Made by a program: the position numbers and the translations under genes | Part shown: positions 22,433 through 30,543 of the stretch, in pieces | Numbering within the stretch: position 1 is the stretch's first letter | Layout of the letters: the number at the start of each line of letters is the position of its first letter | Assembly (NCBI GenBank): GCA_023439545.1 | Contig: JAEXNT010000016.1 | Location: forward strand, 1 to 31,802 | Source: Bacillota bacterium | Lineage (GTDB): Bacteria; Bacillota; Clostridia; Acetivibrionales; DTU013 | Direction of reading: 5' to 3' | DNA length: 31,802 nucleotides | The notes under the pieces: model-generated | Databases searched by the model: none | Seen by the model: only the letters and a program-made list of their open reading frames with translations | What the model was told of the DNA's origin: nothing

Positions 22433-23494
22433 ATGAGCAACACAATGAAAGCAGCTTATTTACCCGGGAACAGCACAGTGCTTACCAAAGATGTGGAAAT
22501 TCCGGAGCCGGGCCACGGCCAGGTCCTGATCAGGACAAAATCCTCGACAATCTGTGGCAGCGATATACGCGCCATATACCGCGAGCATCTTGGAAAGGGA
22601 CCGGAAGGCTACCAGGACAAAATAGCAGGGCATGAGCCTGCCGGACAGATAGTGAAGTGCGGACAGGGAATGCGCAGGTTCAAAGAGGGAGACAGGGTAA
22701 TCGTATATCATATTTCCGGGTGCGGACTATGCAATGACTGCCGCAGAGGCTATATGATCAGCTGCACCAGCCCGCTCAGAGCGGCATACGGCTGGCAGAG
22801 GGACGGCGGAATGGCGCCCTACATACTGGCAGACGAAAAGGATTGCGTGCTCCTGCCGGACGAACTGACCTATACTGACGGAGCCCAGGTGGCCTGCGGT
22901 TTCGGTACCGTATACGAAGGTCTTGAGAAGATAGGAATATCGGGCAATGACGCGGTATTGGTCGTAGGCTTGGGACCGGTCGGTCTTGCCACATTGATGC
23001 TTGCCAAGGCAATGGGCGCACAGAAGCTGATCGGCGTGGATGTGACAAAGGAACGCTGCCAGCTTGCGCTGGATAAAAAACTGGCCGACCATGTTTTTGT
23101 TTCCGGAGAAGATACGCTCGAACAAGTCCGGAAGCTGACCGGCGGTTTTGGAGTGGAACGCGCCGTCGACTGCTCGGGTCATACCTCCGGACGCCAGCTG
23201 GCAATCAGGGCGGCCCGCAAATGGGGAAAGATTGCGTTCGTCGGGGAAGGCGGTACGGTCGAATTCAACCCGAGTCCGGATATTATTCACGAGCAGAAAA
23301 CAATTTACGGGTCATGGGTCACGAGTATATGGAAGATGGAAGAACTGGTTGAAAGACTGGTCCGCTGGGGCATTCATCCGGAAGACCTCGTAACGCACCG
23401 CTTTACATTGGATAATGTGTCCGAGGCATACAAACTGATGGCTGAAGGGAAATGCGGCAAGGTAGCTGTCGTTTTCGACGAAGAGGTAAAATAA
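22433..23494 (+). CDS. Zinc-dependent alcohol/polyol dehydrogenase (MDR family)
   Basis: A 353-residue medium-chain dehydrogenase. Catalytic zinc ligands are Cys41 (CGSDIR) and His67-Glu68 (GHEPAG). The structural zinc site is complete, with Cys97, Cys100, Cys103 and Cys111. The Rossmann motif GLGPVG lies near residue 184, and an Asp ends the second strand (LIGVD), which favours NAD. Relatives include sorbitol, xylitol, threonine and galactitol dehydrogenases. GAGGGGGAG precedes the ATG. It is the last gene of the operon and is followed by a strong terminator. With the aldo/keto reductase it could convert an aldose to an alditol and then to a ketose, but the substrate is inferred from context only. 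Confidence 0.92.
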   Translation: MSNTMKAAYLPGNSTVLTKDVEIPEPGHGQVLIRTKSSTICGSDIRAIYREHLGKGPEGYQDKIAGHEPAGQIVKCGQGMRRFKEGDRVIVYHISGCGLCNDCRRGYMISCTSPLRAAYGWQRDGGMAPYILADEKDCVLLPDELTYTDGAQVACGFGTVYEGLEKIGISGNDAVLVVGLGPVGLATLMLAKAMGAQKLIGVDVTKERCQLALDKKLADHVFVSGEDTLEQVRKLTGGFGVERAVDCSGHTSGRQLAIRAARKWGKIAFVGEGGTVEFNPSPDIIHEQKTIYGSWVTSIWKMEELVERLVRWGIHPEDLVTHRFTLDNVSEAYKLMAEGKCGKVAVVFDEEVK

Positions 23495-23505
23495 AGAAAA
23501 TTTCA

Positions 23506-23544
23506 ACGGAATAAAATAAAGTTTTTTATTCCGTATTTTTTTTT
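23506..23544 (+). terminator. Intrinsic terminator of the reductase-mutarotase-dehydrogenase operon
   Basis: ACGGAATAAAA (23506-23516) pairs perfectly with TTTTATTCCGT (23524-23534) around a seven-base loop and is followed by A and nine T residues. It separates the operon from the two-component genes downstream. Confidence 0.9.
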
Positions 23545-23609
23545 ATATATGATATGATTGGATTAAAAGAATGTTTAAATTCTCTTATACCTTTAACAGG
23601 ACTGCAATT

Positions 23610-25397
23610 ATGAAAAAAAGAATGTTAAATTTTTCTCTAAAAAGTAAGATTTTCATTTTTTATGCAGGTATCCTCCTTATATCCTTATCCATCTTTGCCT
23701 TTATGACTATCAGGATATCCAATCGGGCAATAGTGGACAAGGCTACAAAAAACGCCGGCAGGGAGCTGTCGCTCATTGATAGGAGCCTTCTAAACCTGAC
23801 CAGCGATTCTGAAAATTACGTGAGAATATTATCCGTGGGCAATAAGCTGCAAAACCAGCTTGAACAGATAGAAAAAAACAATGAATTGAACTCGATTGAC
23901 AACATTGATGTCGAAAAAACATTGGCCACGGCAATAAGTAACGTAGTGCAGCCAAATACCAATATTGCGGCAGCCAGCATAATATCGTCGCAGGGCACTT
24001 TTTTCAACGTGGGCTTCGTCAACAATTCAAGTGTCATTCCGGTTTTTAACAGTGCTCTGACGGATTTGATTACAAGTAACAGAACTCCCACGTGGACAGG
24101 CTTGATAAAAATAAAATATATATACGGTGAGGAGGATGACGTATTCGCCATAGCAAAAACGATTATCGGCTTCGATACGGGGCATATTCTGGGAACTGCG
24201 GTGTTGTACCTGAAAGAGAAGGATGTAGCTTCCATGTATCTTGACAATACCTTTAACCAGAATGACCAGTTTTTTATTGTAGACGCACAGAAAAACATAA
24301 TATCAACCCAGGACAAAAGTGAACTGTATAGGAAATTCAATGAGGAGAAATACCTGGGAACAAACGAACTGGATGAGTTTACCAGTACCAGGAGCCTGAC
24401 AAGAAATATCTGCGGAAAGCAGACCTTGGTCACTGTTTCGAATTTCGACAAGTTGAACTGGAAAATAATCAGTGTAATTCCGTTGGATGAGATTACAAAT
24501 GAGAATAAAGGAATTACAAAGCTTATAGTAGTCTTTGGATCCATTTGTCTGATATTTGCATTTGCGGCCTCATACTTGCTATCTACTACGATATCCAAAC
24601 CTATATTGAAGCTTGTACGAATCATGAAGGAAATTAAATATGGAAATTTAAACCTCAGAGCGGATTTCAGCTCAAAAGACGAGATAGGAATGCTCGGGGA
24701 CGGCTTCAACAGCCTTATGGACAGGATAAACAGCCTGCTTGAGCAGATTTATACCGAACAGAAACTGAAAAGGGAAAATGAATTCAAGCTTTTGCAGACA
24801 CAAATCAAACCTCATTTTCTGTATAACACCATTGAAACCATCATTTCTTTCATCAAGCTTGATCTTAAGGAAAATGCAATGGCAACTGCCAAGAACCTTG
24901 CCGGATTCTACAGGATTTCATTGAGCAAGGGCAATGATATAATAACCATAAAAGATGAAATGCTTCTAATCGAAAACTACCTGTCCATCCAAAAGCTCAG
25001 GTATGTTGAATATCTTGATTACAGGATGGATATTGATGAAGGGATAATGAAGTACCAGATACCCAAACTGACCCTTCAACCGCTTGTTGAGAATTCCATA
25101 TATCACGGTCTGAAGCAGAAAGAGGATAAAGGCATTCTGGTAATAAGAGGATTTTGCGAGCAGGATACTGTTAAAATAGAGGTTTTTGACGATGGCGTGG
25201 GAATGAGCGAGGAACAGATAACAAGGGTATTCGACTTCAACAGGGTAACAAAAGACCGTATGAATTCCGATTTTGGCGTACATAACGTTGATTCGAGACT
25301 GAAACTTCTGTATGGGGAAGAGTATGGCCTGACAATAGAAAGCAGGCTTGGCGAATATACGAGGGTTACTGTAAAATTGCCGGCTTTGGTTGTGTAG
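23610..25397 (+). CDS. YesM-type sensor histidine kinase
   Basis: A 595-residue membrane kinase. One TM near residues 12-33 and another near 305-325 bracket an extracellular sensor region of about 270 residues (a dCache-like position). A HAMP domain follows, then the His_kinase domain with His402 in QIKPHFLYNTIE, characteristic of the YesM/LytS kind, and an ATPase domain (LVENSIYHGL, DDGVGMSEEQI). I start at the ATG at 23610 because AGGA lies eight bases upstream; an in-frame ATG at 23571 has comparably weak support. The response-regulator gene follows after ten bases. Kinases of this type usually sense extracellular oligosaccharides, often through a binding protein, and control adjacent sugar importers, as here. 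Confidence 0.92.
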   Translation: MKKRMLNFSLKSKIFIFYAGILLISLSIFAFMTIRISNRAIVDKATKNAGRELSLIDRSLLNLTSDSENYVRILSVGNKLQNQLEQIEKNNELNSIDNIDVEKTLATAISNVVQPNTNIAAASIISSQGTFFNVGFVNNSSVIPVFNSALTDLITSNRTPTWTGLIKIKYIYGEEDDVFAIAKTIIGFDTGHILGTAVLYLKEKDVASMYLDNTFNQNDQFFIVDAQKNIISTQDKSELYRKFNEEKYLGTNELDEFTSTRSLTRNICGKQTLVTVSNFDKLNWKIISVIPLDEITNENKGITKLIVVFGSICLIFAFAASYLLSTTISKPILKLVRIMKEIKYGNLNLRADFSSKDEIGMLGDGFNSLMDRINSLLEQIYTEQKLKRENEFKLLQTQIKPHFLYNTIETIISFIKLDLKENAMATAKNLAGFYRISLSKGNDIITIKDEMLLIENYLSIQKLRYVEYLDYRMDIDEGIMKYQIPKLTLQPLVENSIYHGLKQKEDKGILVIRGFCEQDTVKIEVFDDGVGMSEEQITRVFDFNRVTKDRMNSDFGVHNVDSRLKLLYGEEYGLTIESRLGEYTRVTVKLPALVV

Positions 25398-25407
25398 GAG
25401 GGATGAA

Positions 25408-27036
25408 ATGCTGAAGGTCATGATCGTTGACGATGAGTTTTATTTCAGGGAGGCGCTCAAGATTTCACTTCCATGGAGCGAGCTTGGCTTCGACATATGC
25501 GGTGAAGCAAAAAATGGACAGGACGCGCTTGAAAAGGTAGAAGAACTAAAACCCGACATAATTATTGTCGACATAAACATGCCCATTATGGACGGCCTGG
25601 AATTTGTCCAGAATAGCAGAGAAAAAGGCGTTAACAGCAAAATCATCATTCTGACCGGGCACAGTGAGTTCAATTACGCAAGACAGGCTGTCCAGCTCGG
25701 AGTCCATAACTATATATTGAAGCCTGTGAATGAGGAGGAACTGGCCCAGTCACTGCTTGAGATGAAGAAGCTCATCGAAATGGAAGCAAGCGTTAGAATC
25801 GAGTTCGACATGTTGAAGCAGCAGGTCAATGACAGCCTTCCGCTGTTGAAGGACAAATTTCTTAACGATCTGTTACAGGGAAATATCATAATCAACGATG
25901 ATGATTCGGTTAAAAAGATGAAATATCTGAATATTAATATTCGTTCCAGATATCGCCAGGCTATCACAATTGAAATCGATTATGAAGATAACCTTGACTG
26001 GAATAATGAGGATAGACAGCTCTGGAAATTTGCGGTATCAAATATTGCAAGTGAAATACTTTCAGGATATTTGACCTTTGATATCTGCTACGATAAGGAT
26101 GACAGGATATGTATCATAGCAGGTGTAAAAGAAGGCAGCAGCGAATACGATTCCGATCAGCTTCTCGAACATAAATTGGAATCGATCAGGGAAGCTGTCT
26201 GCAAGCATTTCAATTTTACCGTCACAATAGGGGTCGGAAATGCTAAAAACGAGTTATTTGAAATAGCGGCGTCTTATAAGGAATCGATGGTAGCCTTGAA
26301 GAACAAGCTTACTCTTGGGAAAAACAGAATAATTACATATGGTTCGGTTTCGGATTTGGAAATAAAGGTCAACCTTTTTACGGCCGAATATAGAAACCAG
26401 CTGTTAATCAATATGCGTACGGGCGAGGATAGTGAGGTACGGAGCCTTATCAGTCAAATATTCGGAGAGATCCGCAGACAGAATGTCCGCCACGAGATAC
26501 TATCGGTATTCTGTATCGAAATGGTATCCGCCTGCCTTGAATTCATGGCGGAAACAGGACTCGGCTTTAAGGATGTGCTGCATGACAGCCAACTGAATAT
26601 CATTGAACAAATCCAGTTAAAAAGGTCTATAAACGAAATTGAAGCATGGATACAGGAGATATTCCTGAATGCGTCGGAAGCGTTCAAAAGGAACAGGAGT
26701 TCAAAAACGTCGAGGCTCATAGAAAAAGTCAAGAAATATATAGAGGAAAACTGCCATAATAGCGAAATGGGAATCGATGAAATAGCAAAACACCTTTATA
26801 TCAACTATGCGTACCTCTGTTCTGTTTTCAAGCGCGACACCGGTGTCACAATCAACGAGTACCTGACAGAATTCAGGATAAACAGGGCTAAATCGCTTTT
26901 TGATGCTGGAAACGTCACGGTTCTGGATGTAGCCGACAGGGTTGGATATGCCGACGCAAACTATTTCGGAAAGTGTTTTAAAAAATATTACGGCCTGGCG
27001 CCCAGTAAGTATATTGAGAGCATAAACCGACAGTAA
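25408..27036 (+). CDS. YesN-type response regulator (receiver plus AraC HTH)
   Basis: A 542-residue regulator. The receiver domain (about 1-120) has Asp8-Asp9 and the phospho-acceptor Asp55 (IIVDINMP), with Lys near 105 (YILKPVN). A long middle region (about 130-430) connects to the C-terminal AraC-type double helix-turn-helix (about 440-540: IDEIAKHLYINYAYLCSVFK and VLDVADRVGYADANYFGKCF). The ATG at 25408 follows AGGAGGG by five bases; the earlier in-frame codon at 25390 lies before the end of the kinase gene. It should be phosphorylated by the upstream kinase and activate the binding-protein gene that begins 140 bases downstream. Confidence 0.94.
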   Translation: MLKVMIVDDEFYFREALKISLPWSELGFDICGEAKNGQDALEKVEELKPDIIIVDINMPIMDGLEFVQNSREKGVNSKIIILTGHSEFNYARQAVQLGVHNYILKPVNEEELAQSLLEMKKLIEMEASVRIEFDMLKQQVNDSLPLLKDKFLNDLLQGNIIINDDDSVKKMKYLNINIRSRYRQAITIEIDYEDNLDWNNEDRQLWKFAVSNIASEILSGYLTFDICYDKDDRICIIAGVKEGSSEYDSDQLLEHKLESIREAVCKHFNFTVTIGVGNAKNELFEIAASYKESMVALKNKLTLGKNRIITYGSVSDLEIKVNLFTAEYRNQLLINMRTGEDSEVRSLISQIFGEIRRQNVRHEILSVFCIEMVSACLEFMAETGLGFKDVLHDSQLNIIEQIQLKRSINEIEAWIQEIFLNASEAFKRNRSSKTSRLIEKVKKYIEENCHNSEMGIDEIAKHLYINYAYLCSVFKRDTGVTINEYLTEFRINRAKSLFDAGNVTVLDVADRVGYADANYFGKCFKKYYGLAPSKYIESINRQ

Positions 27037-27078
27037 ATATATTAACGACAATTTTCCTTGCCAACAAAGAATATTCCC

Positions 27079-27107
27079 TTCAACAAAAAGAGTGCCGGTT
27101 ATAAAAT
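27079..27107 (+). promoter_or_regulatory. Candidate promoter of the sugar importer operon
   Basis: TAAAAT (27102-27107) has only TTCAAC (27079-27084) 17 bases upstream, a poor -35. A weak -35 is expected where an AraC-type activator recruits polymerase, which fits the regulator encoded just upstream. The gap 27037-27176 shows no terminator. Confidence 0.35.
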
Positions 27108-27176
27108 AGAATCGTTATGAAACCTTTCGAAAGGACAATTTTCCGTATCAAAACATCAAATCGAGGAGGTCAAAAA

Positions 27177-28553
27177 ATGATCAAATTCACAAAATTACTG
27201 GCAATCGTACTTGCATTAGCCATGGTAATTTCTTTGGCGGCATGCGGCGGCGGATCTTCTTCAAAAACTGCGGAAACAACGGCTACTGTTACGGCGGCAA
27301 GCACTCCCGAGGCAAGTGCACCCGAAGCATCTACTCCGGCTGCATCAGATGAAAAAGTCAAAATCAAGTTCCTTTCATTAAGTACCGACGAAAATAGAAA
27401 CAACATCCGTGAAAAATACATAAAAGTTAATGTAAGCAAGGACATGCCCAATGTCGAGGTCGAGTATGATCTGGGCGGCGGAGGTCAGGATTACGCAAAC
27501 AAACTCAAGACCTACAATGCATCCGGCGATATGCCCGACGTATGGTTCTCCGAACAGAATCTATCATCTGTCGTTGTCCAGGCCGGTAATGCGCTGGATT
27601 TGGAGCAATATGTAAAAGCCGCCGGATTTGACAAGAAATTTAAAATGCCTGAAGTCATTCAACCGGATAAGGATGGCAAGCTTTATTGCGTACAGCCCGG
27701 CGCAGACCAGTATTTTACGCCGAGATTGTGGTACCATAAGGATATATTCGCAAAATACAATATCGAAATACCCAAGACCTATGACGAACTTGTAAAGGTC
27801 TGCGAGACACTGAAGGGCAAGGGGCTCGTTCCGATGTCCATAGTCGGCAAGGATGGTTGGACGCCGAACCTGCATATGCTGCAGACGATGATAATGGCTG
27901 AAGACCCGCAGGTTATGATCGACTTTGAAAACAACAAGACAGATTTCTCCAACCCTGTAATAAAGAACGCATTGGGCAGGATACAGAAGCTCGCGCAGAT
28001 CGGAGCGTTTGCACCGGGCGTAACCAATATCGATTACGGTCCCGCAGTAGAAATGTATACTTCGGGTCAGGCTGCAATGCTCGCGATGTTCTCCTGGGAA
28101 ACCGGCAACCTGGAAAAGGCGTCTCCGGACACCGATTTTATCGTATGGCCTTCCGCCAAGGATGGTGTTGACGCAAATGCGTCCATACAGTTCTGGGGAG
28201 CTCCGCTAAGCGGTTATCTGGCATCCGCCAGGAGCAAGAATCCTGAAGTTGCAGCCCAGTTCGCAATGTTCTGCGCAACCCAGGACGCGCTGTTCTACAA
28301 TATTGAACAAAAATCTCCCACAGCTCTTGATACGGGCGTCAAGATCGAAGGCATCTCGCCTCTGACCCAGAAGGGCCTTGACCAGTTCAGCGCGGCACAG
28401 CTTAAAATTCCGTCGATCTGGTCCTCCATATTCAACGCTGAGACTTCAGCAGAGATTTCAACCCAGAACAGCAAGCTTCTTACCGGACAGTATTCGCCTG
28501 ATGACTACATCAAGGCCATGAACCCTATATGGGCCAAGAATTTCAACAATTGA
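27177..28553 (+). CDS. Sugar ABC transporter substrate-binding lipoprotein (CUT1 type)
   Basis: A 458-residue extracellular solute-binding protein. The signal peptide ends in the lipobox SLAACGGG, so Cys22 should be lipid-anchored. It is followed by a Ser/Thr/Ala/Glu-rich linker of about 30 residues and a type 1 binding fold (YANKLKTYNASGDMPDVWF, YTSGQAAMLAMFSWE). Length and layout match binding proteins for oligosaccharides such as xylo- or arabino-oligomers. GAGGAGG precedes the ATG at 27177; an in-frame ATG at 27117 would place extra polar residues before the signal peptide and is rejected. Two permease genes follow. A strong hairpin after the stop may give this gene a higher mRNA level than the permeases. 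Confidence 0.93.
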   Translation: MIKFTKLLAIVLALAMVISLAACGGGSSSKTAETTATVTAASTPEASAPEASTPAASDEKVKIKFLSLSTDENRNNIREKYIKVNVSKDMPNVEVEYDLGGGGQDYANKLKTYNASGDMPDVWFSEQNLSSVVVQAGNALDLEQYVKAAGFDKKFKMPEVIQPDKDGKLYCVQPGADQYFTPRLWYHKDIFAKYNIEIPKTYDELVKVCETLKGKGLVPMSIVGKDGWTPNLHMLQTMIMAEDPQVMIDFENNKTDFSNPVIKNALGRIQKLAQIGAFAPGVTNIDYGPAVEMYTSGQAAMLAMFSWETGNLEKASPDTDFIVWPSAKDGVDANASIQFWGAPLSGYLASARSKNPEVAAQFAMFCATQDALFYNIEQKSPTALDTGVKIEGISPLTQKGLDQFSAAQLKIPSIWSSIFNAETSAEISTQNSKLLTGQYSPDDYIKAMNPIWAKNFNN

Positions 28554-28593
28554 GTTGGTGACTGGTTTCTGTAAATGAAAAAATAGATCGATG

Positions 28594-28636
28594 CCTGCAT
28601 CCCTGTATGAAATTATGGTTCATATGGGGATGCGGG
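28594..28636 (+). promoter_or_regulatory. Intercistronic stem-loop between binding protein and permease genes
   Basis: An uninterrupted 18-pair stem, with three G-U wobbles, folds from 28594-28611 and 28619-28636 around a seven-base loop. No U-run follows, so it is not a normal terminator. Hairpins at this position in sugar importer operons commonly protect the upstream binding-protein mRNA or partially attenuate transcription. Confidence 0.7.
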
Positions 28637-28653
28637 CTAGATGGGAGAAAAAT

Positions 28654-29538
28654 ATGACCAAATATTATGGGAGCAAACTGGCAATATTCATATTTGCTTT
28701 TCCTGCACTGTTGTTGTTTACAGCTTTCGTAATTTATCCGATAATTCCCGAAATCTCGATAAGCTTTCAAAAGAATGACGGCTTCAAAAACATGGGTTAT
28801 GTCGGCTTCAGCAATTATCTGACCGTATTCGGGGATCCTGCCTTCTGGAGATCAAACCTCAATACCTTTATAATAGTAATCATTTCCACCTTTATTGGGT
28901 TGCCGGTCTCATTGTTCCTTGCATTGATTATGGATAGGCTGGGCGAGCCTGTAAAAAGGTTTTTCAAAGGGAGCAGCGTGCTTCCCGCCGTTCTGTCGGT
29001 AACAGTAATAGCACAGATGTGGATTGCCATTTACGATCCCATGTGGGGTCTGATCGACAGCATATTAAGGGCGATGAAGCTGGACAGCCTGGCCCTGGCA
29101 TGGCTGTCTGACGAAAGGACAGTGGTCCTGGCCATAGCCGCCGCTTTCCTCTGGCAATATGTCGGTTTGAACGCTCTGTTGTTCTATACGGGCATAAAAG
29201 CTATCCCGGAAACATATTATGAAGCCTCGCTCATCGACGGCGCGGGATTTATCAAGACAAGCCTGAAAATAACCATCCCGCTTCTGCAGGATGTTACCAA
29301 ATATCTTCTTGTCCTTTCAGTGCTCGGATGCATGTCGCAGTTTGCTCACGTGAGGATAATGACGGCAGGCGGACCGGGCGACGTGTCAAGGACCGTGATC
29401 TATCAGTTGTTTTTCAAGGCGTTTTCAGCCTCCGATTTCGGCCAGGGCTGCGCAATAGCGGTCTTGTTCATATTCGAATGCCTTTTGCTGACATTCGTTA
29501 TCAACAAGTTTGTAGCAAGAGAAAAAATTGAGTTCTAA
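28654..29538 (+). CDS. Sugar ABC transporter permease (MalF/UgpA type)
   Basis: A 294-residue inner-membrane protein with six hydrophobic segments. The cytoplasmic EAA loop is clear (YEASLIDGAGFIKTSLKITI), which contacts the ATPase. The ATG at 28654 follows GGGAG; an in-frame ATG at 28591 lies inside the hairpin and adds an odd Met-rich stretch, so I reject it. The second permease begins 16 bases after the stop. Together they form the membrane channel for the sugar delivered by the lipoprotein. The operon has no ATPase; in many Firmicutes a shared MsmK-like ATPase elsewhere serves several such importers. Confidence 0.94.
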   Translation: MTKYYGSKLAIFIFAFPALLLFTAFVIYPIIPEISISFQKNDGFKNMGYVGFSNYLTVFGDPAFWRSNLNTFIIVIISTFIGLPVSLFLALIMDRLGEPVKRFFKGSSVLPAVLSVTVIAQMWIAIYDPMWGLIDSILRAMKLDSLALAWLSDERTVVLAIAAAFLWQYVGLNALLFYTGIKAIPETYYEASLIDGAGFIKTSLKITIPLLQDVTKYLLVLSVLGCMSQFAHVRIMTAGGPGDVSRTVIYQLFFKAFSASDFGQGCAIAVLFIFECLLLTFVINKFVAREKIEF

Positions 29539-29554
29539 ATAGGGTGGTGAATAA

Positions 29555-30385
29555 ATGTCGATGAAAAACAGACGCAAAATATTGACTAGCGCCGTTATGG
29601 TGATTATCGGGGCATCATTTCTTTTCCCCATGTACTGGATGCTGAATCTGTCATTCAAGTCAAAAAGCGAAGTATACGTCAATCCGTTCGGGCTGCCGAA
29701 GGAATGGGTTTTTAACAATTACGGCGACGCACTGGCGAAGTTCAACTTCCTGAGATATTTGTCAAACAGCTTGATATATTCCGTTAGTACCATTATAATA
29801 ACAGTTCTATTGGGGAGCATGTTCGCTTACTGTATAAGCAGAATGCGGTGGAAATACAAAAACTTTGCCTTAAGCTACATTGCCATGGGATTGGTTGTTC
29901 CAGCACAGGTGGTCATCATTCCAATAATGATAATGACGCGCAGCCTGGGGTTGAAAGGCACGCATTTAGGCCTGATACTGCCTTATTCGGCCTTTGCACT
30001 ATCCTCATGCGTACTTATGCTTTATGCCTTTTTCAGAGGCTTGCCCATGGAGCTCGAGGAAGCCTCCTGCATAGACGGGTGCAATATCTACCAGACCTTC
30101 TTCAGGATAATAATTCCGGTTATAAAGCCTGCAATTTCCACACAATGTGTTTTGATATTCATGAATATATATAATGAATTCTTTCTGGCATTTATCCTGA
30201 GCGCGGAAGACAGAATAAGGCCATTGACGGTCGGCCTTCTGAATTTCTTCGTCAGTATAGGAGTATCCCATTGGGGGCAGATAGGAGCTGCTATGATCAT
30301 AACCAGTCTGCCTACGATAATTGTATATATAATCGGTAACGAGCAAATCGAGAATGCGCTCACGGCAGGAGCTATCCTGAAATAG
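29555..30385 (+). CDS. Sugar ABC transporter permease (MalG/UgpE type)
   Basis: A 276-residue inner-membrane protein with six hydrophobic segments and the EAA loop (LEEASCIDGCNIYQTFFRII). Length and the C-terminal FLAFIL...RPLTVGL segment fit the MalG group. GGTGGTG lies six bases before the ATG. It is the partner of the preceding permease in a heterodimeric channel. A terminator-like hairpin follows 72 bases after the stop, ending the importer transcript, so the GH31 gene beyond may have its own promoter. Confidence 0.94.
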   Translation: MSMKNRRKILTSAVMVIIGASFLFPMYWMLNLSFKSKSEVYVNPFGLPKEWVFNNYGDALAKFNFLRYLSNSLIYSVSTIIITVLLGSMFAYCISRMRWKYKNFALSYIAMGLVVPAQVVIIPIMIMTRSLGLKGTHLGLILPYSAFALSSCVLMLYAFFRGLPMELEEASCIDGCNIYQTFFRIIIPVIKPAISTQCVLIFMNIYNEFFLAFILSAEDRIRPLTVGLLNFFVSIGVSHWGQIGAAMIITSLPTIIVYIIGNEQIENALTAGAILK

Positions 30386-30457
30386 ACCGGATGGCTGGCT
30401 CCTTGAAGGAGTACATAACAACCATGCGGCATAATAGTTAAGTATTGCATGGATAAT

Positions 30458-30489
30458 AAAGGGAACTGGTTCTTTACAGTTCCCTTTGC
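30458..30489 (+). terminator. Terminator-like hairpin after the importer operon
   Basis: AAAGGGAACTG (30458-30468) pairs perfectly with CAGTTCCCTTT (30477-30487) around an eight-base loop. Only three T residues, inside the stem, serve as the U-run, so termination may be partial. It overlaps the start of the next promoter element. Confidence 0.6.
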
Positions 30490-30495
30490 TATAAT
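30487..30495 (+). promoter_or_regulatory. Extended -10 promoter of the GH31 gene
   Basis: TGCTATAAT combines the TGn extension with a perfect TATAAT. The -35 region is poor, as is usual for extended -10 promoters. The predicted start near 30502 leaves a 42-base leader with AAAGGA six bases before the ATG. Confidence 0.55.
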
Positions 30496-30543
30496 ATATC
30501 AAAAGTGGTGTAATTGTGAAATAATACATCGAAAGGATACGCA

